DNA of 64,000 nt from Halomonas sp. YLGW01 (GCF_014840935.1 NZ_CP062005.1:2356001-2420000); one strand, 5' to 3'. Numbered from the stretch's first letter, positions 40,728 through 49,411 are shown. The notes: a model not told the origin generated them from the letters alone. A program made the numbers and translations.

Positions 40728-41489
40728 CTAGAGGCGGTGGGGTTCGCCCGCATAGCGCTTCTGTACCTCGACCACATAGGCCGATAGCGCGGAGAGCTCC
40801 TCGCTGTCCCAGCCCAGCGTCGAGGCGGCCATGGGGTTGAGCATGCAGACCTGGACCATCTCGTCGGCATGCAGCATCGACATGCCATAGAGGCTCTCGC
40901 CCATCGCCACCCGATGCGGGAAAGGCGAGGCGAAGGTGGCCTGATAGGCGCTGTCCTGATCGACCCCATGGCAGCTCGCACAGGCCAGGCCATTGGTGCT
41001 GAGGCTCGCGTCCTGGAAGAGTGCCTTGCCTCGAGCGATCAGGGTGTCAACGTTGTCGCCGTCTTCCCGATAGCCCGGCGTGTAATTGTCCGGCCGCTTC
41101 ACTGCGCAGGGGTTTCTGGCACTGGCCGCGGCACAGGGGTTCTTGGCCGCGCAGGGATTCGCCGCACAAGGATTCTTGGCCGCGCAGGGATTCGCCGCAC
41201 AGGGATTCTTGGTGGCGCAGGGATTGGCGGCGCAGGGATTGGCGGCGCAGGGATTGGCGGTACAGGAATTCTTGGCCGCACACGGATTGTCCGCGGCACA
41301 GGGGTTCTTGGCGGCACAGGGGTTGGGGGCACAGGCCTGCTGGACGGCGCAGGGGTTCTTCGCCGCACAGGGGTTGGCGCCACACTGGGCCAGGGCCTGC
41401 CCCATGACACCGGCCAGGGAAACGCCGAGCAGGGCCCCGCCTGTCATCAGGGGGCGGCGACAGCGCCAGAGATGATCGATCGTAGTCAT
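40728..41489 (-). CDS. Periplasmic cytochrome c with N-terminal NPCAA cysteine-repeat domain
   Basis: Exported protein, 253 residues: signal peptide to about A34 (GQALA), then a repeat domain (36-129) of units such as NPCAAK and NPCAA with 17 cysteines, then a single class I cytochrome c domain with heme motif C170-A-S-C173-H174 and several candidate axial methionines (M205, M211, M216, M220). The repeat cysteines are spaced 5 or 6 residues apart. AGGAG precedes ATG 41489. Metal binding, thiol redox buffering or extra heme-independent electron handling are possible; no homologue of known function is recalled. Next gene upstream encodes a shorter protein sharing the same start of the repeat. 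Confidence 0.85.
   Translation of the reverse strand: MTTIDHLWRCRRPLMTGGALLGVSLAGVMGQALAQCGANPCAAKNPCAVQQACAPNPCAAKNPCAADNPCAAKNSCTANPCAANPCAANPCATKNPCAANPCAAKNPCAANPCAAKNPCAAASARNPCAVKRPDNYTPGYREDGDNVDTLIARGKALFQDASLSTNGLACASCHGVDQDSAYQATFASPFPHRVAMGESLYGMSMLHADEMVQVCMLNPMAASTLGWDSEELSALSAYVVEVQKRYAGEPHRL
41093..41390. repeat. Short tandem repeats encoding the NPCAA/NPCAAK units
   Basis: On the plus strand the unit reads GCGCAGGGATT plus variable bases, repeated in 15- and 18-base steps (and 33-base pairs). It is a coding minisatellite inside the cytochrome gene; a shorter array of the same kind lies in 41550-41710 in the neighbouring gene. Confidence 0.85.
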
Positions 41490-41537
41490 GGACTCGCTCC
41501 TGAGACTCTTCCATTAGCAGGATAGACGGAGAGGCCC

Positions 41538-41813
41538 CTACTGGCCGCCGGCCTCGCAGGGATTGCAGGGAGGCTTGACCGCACAGGGATTGGCCGCCGC
41601 GCAGGGATTGGCCGCGGCACAGGGGTTCTTGGCCGCACAGGGATTCGGCGCGCAGCTCTGCTGGGCGGCACAGGGTGTCTTGACCGCGCAGGGGTTGGCC
41701 CCGCACTGCGCCAGGGCGCTCCCGGCGGCACCTGCCAGGCCGAGCCCCAGCAGCGACGCGGCCAGCGAGTGAGTCATGGCACGACGGTTGGGCAGCAGAC
41801 GAAAGCTAGGCAT
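41538..41813 (-). CDS. Small periplasmic NPCAA cysteine-repeat protein
   Basis: Exported 91-residue protein: N-terminal Arg-containing signal (to about A35, GSALA) followed by a mature part of about 55 residues with 10 cysteines in NPCAA, NPCAVK and PPCNPC units. The start of the mature region (QCGANPCA, then QQSCAPNPCAAKNPCA) mirrors the cytochrome's repeat domain, so the two genes are related by duplication or fusion. No heme motif. GGAG lies 7 bases before ATG 41813. A metal- or thiol-binding role is inference. Confidence 0.82.
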   Translation of the reverse strand: MPSFRLLPNRRAMTHSLAASLLGLGLAGAAGSALAQCGANPCAVKTPCAAQQSCAPNPCAAKNPCAAANPCAAANPCAVKPPCNPCEAGGQ

Positions 41814-42084
41814 GATCGTTCTCCAGATTGTTGTCGGTGGCTGGCCCTGAGGGCCCTGGATACGTGCCGCAGCGTGCGAAACGTGGAACTTGGTCGCGCA
41901 TCCTGAGCCAGACTTACACCCCGGTGGCGATTTTCGCCGATGCGCCCGAGGCTCCTGCCTCGTCCAGCACCGGCCGAATCGAGCGGATAACCCGGGTAAG
42001 GTTCTGTGCTCAAAGGCTGTAAGGTATTGCGACGACGGTAGACCAAGTTCCCGTATTCTCTCTTTTTTCTGACCCGAGACCGCC
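41814..42084. promoter_or_regulatory. Divergent control region between cysteine-repeat genes and the kinase/ABC operon
   Basis: 271 bases between divergent units. Contains ATCCTGAGCCAGA at 41900-41912, which recurs almost exactly (ATCCTCAGTCAGA, 50032-50044) upstream of the DUF302 gene in the same orientation. This could be a target of the ECF sigma factor of the island. No gene is seen in the region. Confidence 0.35.
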
Positions 42085-43185
42085 ATGCTCGATACGGACA
42101 CCGCTGCCTCGCTCCCCCCCGCCACACCCCTGCAGGCCCCCCTGGCTCAAGCCCTCGAGGTAGCGGGGCTCGCCGGAAACCTGCTGGCCATCAAGCCGAT
42201 GCCCGATACCGGCCTGGCCCATGCCCACCTGTGGCTCGAGCGCGACAGCGGCGAGGACTGGGTGGCGCGGCTGCCCAAGCAGAGCCAGATGGGGCTCGCG
42301 GTCGACGACAACCTCGCCTACCAAGCGGCCTGCTTCACCCGAGCGAGCCGAAGCGGTCATACCCCGGCACTCAAGGCCGTGCTGCCCCCGAGCGCCGCCT
42401 TGCCGCGAGGTGGCCTGCTGGTCTCGGCGATCCGCGGCCGCCCATCCCGGTTGCCCGAGGACCTGCCGGCGATTGCCGAGGCCCTGGCCAGCCTGCATGC
42501 ACAGCCACTGCCACCGGCCGAAAAACGCGCCCCTTTGCTGGCGCCGATCGATCCCTGGGCGGCCATGCTCGCGGAGCTTCATGAGCAGGCGGCGTATCTT
42601 GATCAGGCGAAGATCGCGCCCGAGGTGCGCCAGGCGTTGCACGACGATTTGCTGGCGCTCGTGCAATGGGCCAGTGAGGCACCGCCCCCCCGGCCTACGC
42701 TGATCAGCTTCGATGCCCATCCCGGCAACTTTCTTGTTCAAGACGGCGGTCGGGCGATGCTCGTCGACCTGGAGAAGTGCCGCTATAGCCTGCCCGGCTT
42801 CGACCTGGCCCATGCGACCCTCTACACCTCGACGACCTGGGACCCTCGGAGCCATGCCGCGCTGAGTCTCGCCGAGGTCCGCGCCTTTCATCGCGCCTGG
42901 GCCGCGTCCATGGCCGAGCGCGACGCCCGGTTCGACGCCGATGACCTGCTGCAGTGTCGTCGCGCCATGTGGCTGTGGTCGGTGACCTGGTGTGCCAAGT
43001 GGCAGGTCGAGCGATGCCGGGCGCGTGATGCCGCCGCCGCGGGCGCAGACTGGTCGTCGGAACTCAGTGACCCAGCGCTGATCCGTCATGTCGCCGACCG
43101 GGTCCACCACTATCTGTCTGCGCCCGTCATCGCCCGCGTCCGTGACGAGTGGCGGGCGCTTGCCGACGACAGCGGCCTGGCCTGA
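42085..43185 (+). CDS. APH/choline-kinase-like phosphotransferase
   Basis: Small-molecule kinase of the APH superfamily; substrate unknown. The 366-residue product has the Brenner-type catalytic loop LISFDAHPGNFLV and the metal-binding LVDLEKCRY (DFG-equivalent DLE), and a preceding N-lobe with VARLPKQSQMGLAVDDNLAYQAACF. It opens a rightward operon: the solute-binding protein gene follows 65 bases later. Link to an importer and glycosyltransferases suggests phosphorylation of an imported sugar or amino alcohol, not antibiotic resistance; this is inference from context. Confidence 0.83.
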   Translation: MLDTDTAASLPPATPLQAPLAQALEVAGLAGNLLAIKPMPDTGLAHAHLWLERDSGEDWVARLPKQSQMGLAVDDNLAYQAACFTRASRSGHTPALKAVLPPSAALPRGGLLVSAIRGRPSRLPEDLPAIAEALASLHAQPLPPAEKRAPLLAPIDPWAAMLAELHEQAAYLDQAKIAPEVRQALHDDLLALVQWASEAPPPRPTLISFDAHPGNFLVQDGGRAMLVDLEKCRYSLPGFDLAHATLYTSTTWDPRSHAALSLAEVRAFHRAWAASMAERDARFDADDLLQCRRAMWLWSVTWCAKWQVERCRARDAAAAGADWSSELSDPALIRHVADRVHHYLSAPVIARVRDEWRALADDSGLA

Positions 43186-43250
43186 CGGCCCGCGCCTCTA
43201 GGGCCTCTCTTACCCTGACGATTGACACCATCACCACAAGGATCGCCTTC

Positions 43251-44543
43251 ATGACCCGGATAGCCCTCCTCGCCCACCGTCACAGGCCCGCTGCCTCATC
43301 TCGCTCGCTCGGTCGTTGGCGAGGCCGCTCCCTCACCGGCTTGCTGAGCGCCATCGCCCTCACCATCACCGCTCTGCCGACCCTGGCTCAAGATGACGCC
43401 CTGCGCCTGGATGACTGGGCCGCCATCGAGCGGGCTGCGAAGGGCCAGACGGTCTACTGGAATGCCTGGGGCGGCGACAGCCGTACCAACGCCTACCTGG
43501 CCTGGGCCGCCGATACCCTCGAGGCGCGCCACGACATCGAGCTGGTCCACGTCAAGCTCGACGATACCGGTACCGCCGTCTCACGGGTGATCGCGGAGAA
43601 GGCCGCCGGCAACCTCGATGAGGGCGCCATCGACCTGATCTGGATCAACGGCGAGAACTTCGCCGCCATGAAGGACAACGACCTGCTGTTCGGTCCCTTC
43701 GCCGAGGCCTTGCCGAACCATGACCTGACCCGGCCCGAGACCAACCCCGAGGTGCGCCTCGACTTCACGGTGCCTACCGAGGGCTTCGAGGCCCCCTGGG
43801 GCAAGGCGCAGCTGACCTTTTACTACGACAGCGCTCGCCTCGAGACGCCGCCGGGCTCCATCCCGGCTCTGCTCGACTGGGCTCGCGCCCATCCGGGCCG
43901 TTTCACCTATCCGCTGGTGCCAGACTTCACCGGCAGCACCTTCTTGAAGCAGGCCCTGATCGAACTGGCGACGGACACCGCACCCCTCTATGAACCGGCC
44001 GCACAGAGCGACTTCGCCGCCGTCACCGCCCCACTGTGGGACTACCTGGACGCCCTGCACCCGCACCTGTGGCGCGACGGGCGTCACTTCCCGGCCAGCG
44101 GGCCGGAGATGCGGCGCCTGATGGGCGACGGCGAGCTGAGCCTCGCCTTCACCTTCATACCCTCCGAGCCGGCCGCGGCGGTGGCCGACTTCCAGCTGCC
44201 GCCGACCACCCGCAGCTACGTGCTGGACGGCGGGACGCTGGGCAACGTGCACTTCGTCGCCATTCCCTTCAATTCAAGCCACAAGGCCGGGGCCCTGGTC
44301 ACCGCCAACTTCCTGCTCTCGCCCGAGGCCCAGGCGAAGAAGCTGGATCCGGCCGTCTGGGGTGATCGCACCGTGCTCGACATGGCCGCCCTCGACGAGG
44401 CGGCACGCGCCACCTTCATCGACGACCGCGACAACCCCGCCGCCCTGCCCGCCGATGCCTTGTCGAAGACGCGTCCCGAACCCCACCCGAGCTGGATGGC
44501 GCGTCTCGAGGCGACCTGGCTCGAGCGTTACGGCAGCCAGTGA
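43251..44543 (+). CDS. ABC transporter solute-binding protein, YnjB-like
   Basis: Periplasmic binding protein of the family represented by E. coli YnjB (ligand unknown). The 430-residue product has an N-terminal export signal (about 1-46, with a long basic n-region, cleavage near LAQDD), TVYWNAWGGDSRTNAYLAWA typical of this group, and DLIWINGENFAAMKDNDLLFGPF. AAGGA lies about 10 bases before ATG 43251. First of three overlapping transporter genes; the stop overlaps the permease start in GTGA. Confidence 0.9.
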   Translation: MTRIALLAHRHRPAASSRSLGRWRGRSLTGLLSAIALTITALPTLAQDDALRLDDWAAIERAAKGQTVYWNAWGGDSRTNAYLAWAADTLEARHDIELVHVKLDDTGTAVSRVIAEKAAGNLDEGAIDLIWINGENFAAMKDNDLLFGPFAEALPNHDLTRPETNPEVRLDFTVPTEGFEAPWGKAQLTFYYDSARLETPPGSIPALLDWARAHPGRFTYPLVPDFTGSTFLKQALIELATDTAPLYEPAAQSDFAAVTAPLWDYLDALHPHLWRDGRHFPASGPEMRRLMGDGELSLAFTFIPSEPAAAVADFQLPPTTRSYVLDGGTLGNVHFVAIPFNSSHKAGALVTANFLLSPEAQAKKLDPAVWGDRTVLDMAALDEAARATFIDDRDNPAALPADALSKTRPEPHPSWMARLEATWLERYGSQ

Positions 44544-46246
44544 TCCCGATGCGCCTCTTCTCACCGACCATTCGTGCCATCCCCTGGCTCGCCATCGCCC
44601 TTCTCAGCCTGCCGGTTGTCGGCGGGCTGGCCGGGGTCCTGGCCCCGGCACTCGGTTGGCTGCCGGCCCTCGGCGGCGATGAGCTGACCCTCGCGCACTG
44701 GCGGAGTCTGGCCGCAACCCCGGGCCTTGGCGACATGGTACGCCTGAGCCTGACCACCGGGCTTGTCAGCACCCTGGTCTCGCTCGCCATCGTCATGCTG
44801 TTCATCGGCGCCTTCGCCGAGACCCGCGCCCTGGCGCTGGTGCGTCGCCTGCTGTCGCCCCTGCTGGCGGTGCCCCATGCCGCCGCCGCCATCGGCATCG
44901 CCTTCCTGCTCACACCCTCGGGGCTGGCCAGCCGGCTGATCTCGCCCTGGCCCAGCGGCTGGGAGACGCCGCCGGACTATCTCTTCCCCGGCGACCCCTG
45001 GGGCCTTGGTCTCATCATCGGACTGGTCATCAAGGAGGTGCCCTTCCTGTTACTGATGAGCCTCGCCGCCCTGCCCCAGTGCCAGGCCCAGGCTCGCCTG
45101 CGACTGGCCCGCTCGCTGGGCTATGCGCCCCTCACCGCCTTCGCCAAGGCGGTGCTGCCCGGGCTCTATCCGCTGATTCGTCTGCCGGTTTACGCGGTGA
45201 TCGCCTTCGCCTCGGCCAATGTCGAGGTGGCGATGATCCTCGGGCCCAGCACCCCGCCGCCGCTGGCGGTCTCGGTCGTGCGCTGGATCAATGACCCGGA
45301 CCTGGCGATGCGCTTCGTCGCCTCGGCGGCGGCCCTTTTGCAACTCGGCGTCACCCTGACGGCGCTCGGGGCCTGGTGGTTGGGCGAGCGGCTGATCGCC
45401 CGTCTCTTCCACGCGTCCCTGACCAACGGGCGGCGCCACGCAGGCGATGGTCTCTGGGCCGGCGCCGGCGGGCTCACTACCCTGCTCGCCGTGGCGCTAC
45501 TGGGTGGCAGCCTGATGGGGCTGGTGCTGTGGTCGCTGGCCGGCTGGTGGCCCTTCCCCGCGCTGCTGCCAAGCCCCCTGAGCCTGCATGCCTGGCAAGG
45601 CGCCCTGCCGGGACTGCTGGATCCGCTTGCCCAGACCGCGCTGATCGGCGTGTGTGCCACCGGCCTGTCGCTGGCGCTGGCCATCGGCGCCCTGGAGGCC
45701 GAGCAGCTGCGCGGCCAAGGCATGGCGGCCTGGGCGGAGCTGGTGCTCTACCTGCCGCTAGTCGTGCCGCCGGTGGCCTTCCTGTTCGGGCTGGTGCAGC
45801 TGCAGGGCCAGGCCGGCCTGGCGCCGGGCACGCTGGCCGTGATGCTCGCCCACAGCCTCTTCGTGCTGCCCTATGTGTTCCTGTCACTGGCCGAGAGCTA
45901 TCGCCGCCTCGATCCCCGCTGGGCGCAGGTCGCGGCGAGCCTGGGCCATTCGCCGGCCAGCCTCTTCCTGCGGGTACGCCTGCCGCTGCTCACGGTGCCG
46001 ATCCTGACCGCCGCGGCGGTCGGCTTCGCGGTGAGCGTCGGCCAGTACCTGCCGACCCTGCTGATGAGCGCCGGCCGCCTGACCACCCTGACCACCGAGG
46101 CGGTGAGCCTGGCCAGCGGTGGTGATCGTCGCCTGGCCGCCGTCTATGCACTGATGCAGCTGCTGCTGCCCGCCCTGGGCTTCGCCCTCGCCCTGACCCT
46201 GCCCCGACTGCTGATGCGTCACCGAAGTGGAGTGCTCGACCCGTGA
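44540..46246 (+). CDS. ABC transporter permease, double-domain (YnjC-like)
   Basis: Inner-membrane permease with two fused binding-protein-dependent transport domains, 568 residues and about 12 hydrophobic spans; each half has an EAA-type loop (first near ARSLGYAPLTAFAKAVLP, second near AASLGHSPASLFLRVRLP). GTG 44540 overlaps the upstream stop; ATG 44549 is an alternative. The single-polypeptide double permease is the hallmark of the YnjBCD and related ferric/thiamine importers. Confidence 0.92.
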   Translation: MIPMRLFSPTIRAIPWLAIALLSLPVVGGLAGVLAPALGWLPALGGDELTLAHWRSLAATPGLGDMVRLSLTTGLVSTLVSLAIVMLFIGAFAETRALALVRRLLSPLLAVPHAAAAIGIAFLLTPSGLASRLISPWPSGWETPPDYLFPGDPWGLGLIIGLVIKEVPFLLLMSLAALPQCQAQARLRLARSLGYAPLTAFAKAVLPGLYPLIRLPVYAVIAFASANVEVAMILGPSTPPPLAVSVVRWINDPDLAMRFVASAAALLQLGVTLTALGAWWLGERLIARLFHASLTNGRRHAGDGLWAGAGGLTTLLAVALLGGSLMGLVLWSLAGWWPFPALLPSPLSLHAWQGALPGLLDPLAQTALIGVCATGLSLALAIGALEAEQLRGQGMAAWAELVLYLPLVVPPVAFLFGLVQLQGQAGLAPGTLAVMLAHSLFVLPYVFLSLAESYRRLDPRWAQVAASLGHSPASLFLRVRLPLLTVPILTAAAVGFAVSVGQYLPTLLMSAGRLTTLTTEAVSLASGGDRRLAAVYALMQLLLPALGFALALTLPRLLMRHRSGVLDP

Positions 46247-46989
46247 TTTCTCTCGATTCTCTCGCCCCGGGCACCGCCCCCATGACTGCAAGAAGTGCCA
46301 CCACCGACCGTTCTCTCCCCGCCGATGCGGGAAGCAAAAGCCGCCCCGTCGAGGGAGCCCTGACCCTGGAAGGGGTTCGCATCAACCAGCGCGGCCAGCC
46401 GCTGGTGGCACTGGATACCCGCATCGCTCCCGGCGAGATCCTGACCCTGATGGGCCCCTCCGGGGTCGGCAAGTCGACCCTGCTGTCCTACCTGGCGGGC
46501 TTTTTGGCCCCGGCCTTCTCGGCGCGGGGGCGGGTGCTGCTCGACGACACCGACCTCACCCGCCTGGCCCCCGAGGCGCGCCAGTTGGGCCTGCTGTTCC
46601 AGGACCCGATGCTCTTCCCCCACCTGAGCGTCGGCGGCAACCTGGCCTTCGGCATGCCCCGCGGCGGCGGCCGCCGCGCGCGGCGCACGCGCATCGAGGC
46701 GGCACTCGAGGAGATCGGCCTGTCAGGCTACACCGACCGGGACCCGACCACCCTGTCCGGCGGCCAACGCTCCCGGGTGGCCCTGATGCGGGTACTGCTC
46801 TCGCGCCCCCGTGCCATGCTGCTGGACGAGCCCTTCTCGAAGCTCGATGCGTCCCTGCGCCACGAGATGCGATGCCTGGTGTTCTCCCGGGTGCGCCGCC
46901 TGGGCCTGCCGGCGCTGATGGTCACCCACGACGCCGCCGATGCCGAGGCGGCCGGCGGGCCCGTCATCGAGCTGGGAGCTCAATCTTGA
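46243..46989 (+). CDS. ABC transporter ATP-binding protein (YnjD-like)
   Basis: Cytosolic ATPase of the importer, 248 residues. Walker A is GPSGVGKST, signature LSGGQRSRVALMR, Walker B AMLLDEPFSKLD, H-loop VTHDAADAEAAG. The first 38 residues are a low-complexity extension before the domain; GTG 46243 overlaps the permease stop, and ATG 46282 is an alternative start giving a shorter extension. The regulatory C-terminal domain of CUT/MOI transporters is absent. Confidence 0.92.
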   Translation: MISLDSLAPGTAPMTARSATTDRSLPADAGSKSRPVEGALTLEGVRINQRGQPLVALDTRIAPGEILTLMGPSGVGKSTLLSYLAGFLAPAFSARGRVLLDDTDLTRLAPEARQLGLLFQDPMLFPHLSVGGNLAFGMPRGGGRRARRTRIEAALEEIGLSGYTDRDPTTLSGGQRSRVALMRVLLSRPRAMLLDEPFSKLDASLRHEMRCLVFSRVRRLGLPALMVTHDAADAEAAGGPVIELGAQS

Positions 46990-47696
46990 CCCCATCGATG
47001 CCCGTGCCTAAAACCCCGCGCCTGAGTATCATCATCCCGACCCTCGACGAGGCGGCCACCCTCGAGCCTCAGCTGGCCACCTTGCTCGGTCTATGGGTGT
47101 GCGGGGTCGAGATCCTGGTCGTCGATGGCGGTAGCCGGGACGCCACCGTCACGATCGCCCGGCGCTATGCCGATCGCGTTCTTTCCTGCGAACCGGGCCG
47201 GGCCCGGCAGATGAACCTCGGCGCCCAGGCCAGCCGCGGTGAGCACCTGCTGTTCCTGCATGCCGATACCCGGCTGCCGCGCCGGGCCGACCGCCGGGTC
47301 GCCCGAGCCCTCGATGGGGCGAGTTGCTGGGGTCGCTTCGATATCCGTCTCACCGGGCAACGGCGCATGCTAAGAGTCGTCGCCTGCTGCATGAACCTGC
47401 GCTCACGCCTCACCGGCATCGCCACCGGCGACCAGGCACTGTTCATGACCCGCGCCGCCTTCGACGCCGTCGGCGGCTATCCGGAGCAGCCGCTGATGGA
47501 AGATATCGAGATCAGCCGGCGCCTGAAGGCACTGTCGAGGCCGGCCTGCCTACGCACGCGGGTGGTGAGCTCGGGGCGGCGCTGGGAACGCCACGGCCCC
47601 TGGGCCACGATCCTTCTGATGTGGCGACTGCGCTTTCGCTACTGGCGGGGCGAGGACAGTCACCGCCTGGCCGAGGAGTATCGCCATGCCCGCTGA
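46986..47696 (+). CDS. Family 2 glycosyltransferase (TIGR04283-type)
   Basis: GT-A glycosyltransferase, about 236 residues. N-terminal LSIIIPTLDEAATLEPQL, then VDGGSRDATVTIARRYADRV, the DXD-like LLFLHADTRLP and GDQALFMTRAAFDAVGGYPEQPLMEDIEISRR, all typical of the group annotated as TIGR04283 (rSAM/selenodomain or arsenosugar-associated). Start taken as TTG 46986, with GGGAG 8 bases upstream and a TTGA overlap with the ATPase stop; ATG 46998 is an alternative without a site. No radical-SAM partner is in the window. Confidence 0.85.
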   Translation: MTPSMPVPKTPRLSIIIPTLDEAATLEPQLATLLGLWVCGVEILVVDGGSRDATVTIARRYADRVLSCEPGRARQMNLGAQASRGEHLLFLHADTRLPRRADRRVARALDGASCWGRFDIRLTGQRRMLRVVACCMNLRSRLTGIATGDQALFMTRAAFDAVGGYPEQPLMEDIEISRRLKALSRPACLRTRVVSSGRRWERHGPWATILLMWRLRFRYWRGEDSHRLAEEYRHAR

Positions 47697-48309
47697 TCGG
47701 CTTAACGACGGTTTGCCCCTGGCCATTCTGGCCAAGGCGCCCCTGCCGGGGCGGGTCAAGACTCGGCTGATTCCCGCGCTCGGTGCCGAGGCCGCGGCGC
47801 GGCTCCATGAGCGGCTGCTGCGCCGAACCCTCGAGGTGGCCCTGGCCACCACCCCGGCGCACCGCATCGTGCTGTGGACCGGCCTCGAGCATGACCACCC
47901 GCTGTTCGTGGAGCTCGCCACCCGGCATGGCATCGCGCGACGCCCGCAGCCGGAGGGCGATCTGGGCGAGCGCATGCTCTCAGCGCTCGACGCCATGGCG
48001 ACGCCGGGGCTACTGGTAGGCAGCGACTGCCCGGTGCTGACGCCTGCGCTGCTCGCCGACTGCCAGGCCGCCCTGGCCCTCAACGACGGTGTGCTGCTGC
48101 CCGCCGAAGACGGCGGCTATGCCCTGGTCGGACTAAACACCCCGCGGCGGGCCTTCTTCGCCGACATCGCCTGGGGCGGCGAGCGGGTGCTCGCCCAGAC
48201 CCTCGCCCGGGCGGAGGCGCTCGGTTGGTCGATCGCCCGCCCCGCCGAGGTCTGGGACATCGACCGCCCCGAGGACTTGGCCCGCTGGCAGGCCATGATG
48301 TCACCCTGA
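47686..48309 (+). CDS. TIGR04282/DUF2064-type nucleotidyl/glycosyl-transferase-like protein
   Basis: The 207-residue product has the family opening LAILAKAPLPGRVKTRLIPALG, then LVGSDCPVLTPALLADCQAALA, LLPAEDGGYALVGL, and WDIDRPEDL at the end. The fold is that of sugar-nucleotide transferases. It overlaps the preceding gene by 11 bases; the TIGR04283-TIGR04282 pair is a known combination (annotated as arsenosugar biosynthesis transferases). Function in this setting is open. Confidence 0.87.
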   Translation: MPADRLNDGLPLAILAKAPLPGRVKTRLIPALGAEAAARLHERLLRRTLEVALATTPAHRIVLWTGLEHDHPLFVELATRHGIARRPQPEGDLGERMLSALDAMATPGLLVGSDCPVLTPALLADCQAALALNDGVLLPAEDGGYALVGLNTPRRAFFADIAWGGERVLAQTLARAEALGWSIARPAEVWDIDRPEDLARWQAMMSP

Positions 48310-48509
48310 GGCGGCGCTCGGACACCCGCGCATCGGTGATGAAGGGCATGATCGGCGCCCGCGCAGGTTCGTGCGCAAGTGCGTGCTCAAGTTCATGCGT
48401 AAGGTAGGCGTCTCTCGCGGCACCAAGTCCCATGCTCGCGTTCGGGTATCGCCTTGACCTTTCGTATCGGCGGTTCATGATATGAGCATCGGTTTGCCAG
48501 GGGGATGCC

Positions 48510-49118
48510 ATGAGCGGCACGAGTACAGAAGAGACCAACGCGAGGATGCAGCGCCTGGCGGCCGTCAGGCCCCGCCTGGTGTCCTTCGCCCGCCTGCAAC
48601 TGAGAGAACCGGCCATGGCCGAGGACGCGGTGCAGGAGGCGCTGGCCACCGCCATCGAGAAGGATGCGGACTTCGCCGGCCGTTCCGGCTACGAGACCTG
48701 GGTCTTCGGCATCCTCAAGTACAAGATCCTCGATGCCCTGCGGACCCAGCGACGTCAGGGCAAATGGCAATCCTTCGAGGGCGAGAGCGACGAAGATGCC
48801 ATCGACCGGCAGTTTCAGCAGAACGGTCAGTGGCAGGCGGCGGCGCGGCCCTCGGCCTGGGGCGACCCGGAAGCCAGCTTCGCCAACGAGCACTTCTGGC
48901 GGGTCTTCGATACCTGCATGATCGCGCTCCCCGAGAACATCGCCCGCGTCTTCTCGCTGCGCGAACTGATGGGCCTGTCGACGGCGGATATCTGCAAGGA
49001 GACCGGCCTGAAAGAAAACAATTGCTGGGTGATCCTGCATCGAGCCCGCCTGCGGCTGCGGGCCTGCATCGAACGCGGTTATCTTTCCCAGCATGCCCCG
49101 ACGGAGCACGGCCAATGA
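48510..49118 (+). CDS. ECF-type RNA polymerase sigma factor
   Basis: Group 4 sigma factor, 202 residues. Region 2 at about 15-85 (FARLQLREPAMAEDAVQEALATAIE, ETWVFGILKYKILDALR), an acidic linker, and region 4 at about 125-190 (FDTCMIALPENIARVFSLRELMGLSTADICKETGLKENNCWVILHRARLRLRACIE, quoted here only by its ends). GGGG lies upstream of ATG 48510. The next gene, overlapping in ATGA, encodes a short zinc-motif protein that should be its anti-sigma. Presumably controls genes of this island; see the shared motif upstream of the cysteine-repeat and DUF302 genes. Confidence 0.9.
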   Translation: MSGTSTEETNARMQRLAAVRPRLVSFARLQLREPAMAEDAVQEALATAIEKDADFAGRSGYETWVFGILKYKILDALRTQRRQGKWQSFEGESDEDAIDRQFQQNGQWQAAARPSAWGDPEASFANEHFWRVFDTCMIALPENIARVFSLRELMGLSTADICKETGLKENNCWVILHRARLRLRACIERGYLSQHAPTEHGQ

Positions 49119-49321
49119 TCCAGATGATGATGTGCAAGCAGGCGACCCGCCTGATGTCCAAGCGCCTCGACGCCCCCCTGAGCCTGCGGGAGCGCTTTTC
49201 CCTGCGCTTTCACCTCGGCATGTGTGGGGCCTGCCGCCATTGCGACCGGCAGTTCGAGTTGCTCCATCTGGCCGGGCAACGCTACCGGGACCGTCTGGCA
49301 CCCGATGACGACGCCCGATAG
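49115..49321 (+). CDS. Zinc-finger-type anti-sigma factor (ZAS/zf-HC2-like)
   Basis: The 68-residue product has the HX3CX2C motif of zinc anti-sigma factors in FHLGMCGACRHC, preceded by CKQATRLMSKRLDAPLSLRER, the usual anti-sigma helix. It ends shortly after, with no membrane segment or sensor domain, so it is a minimal cytosolic anti-sigma. Cys/His zinc release is the common redox switch of the class; that it works so here is inference. ATGA overlap with the sigma gene. Confidence 0.87.
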   Translation: MIQMMMCKQATRLMSKRLDAPLSLRERFSLRFHLGMCGACRHCDRQFELLHLAGQRYRDRLAPDDDAR

Positions 49322-49411
49322 CCATACCAGCCTGCTACTACCGCCCGCGAGCGATGCCACTTCCCCCTGAGCGCTCACCCGCGGCGCCTCGCCGTCACCC
49401 TGCCGACACGT

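Noticed and set aside
41093-41390. CRISPR-like short regular repeats
   Set aside because: Units are 15-18 bases with no unique spacers and encode in-frame cysteine repeats; no cas genes.
41086-41475. Collagen-like AAQGF repeat protein on the plus strand
   Set aside because: Reverse reading of the NPCAA repeats; the minus-strand frame has signal peptide, ribosome-binding site and heme motif.
42085-43185. APH-like kinase as an antibiotic-resistance gene
   Set aside because: Operon context is a transporter and glycosyltransferases; the fold is shared by many metabolite kinases.
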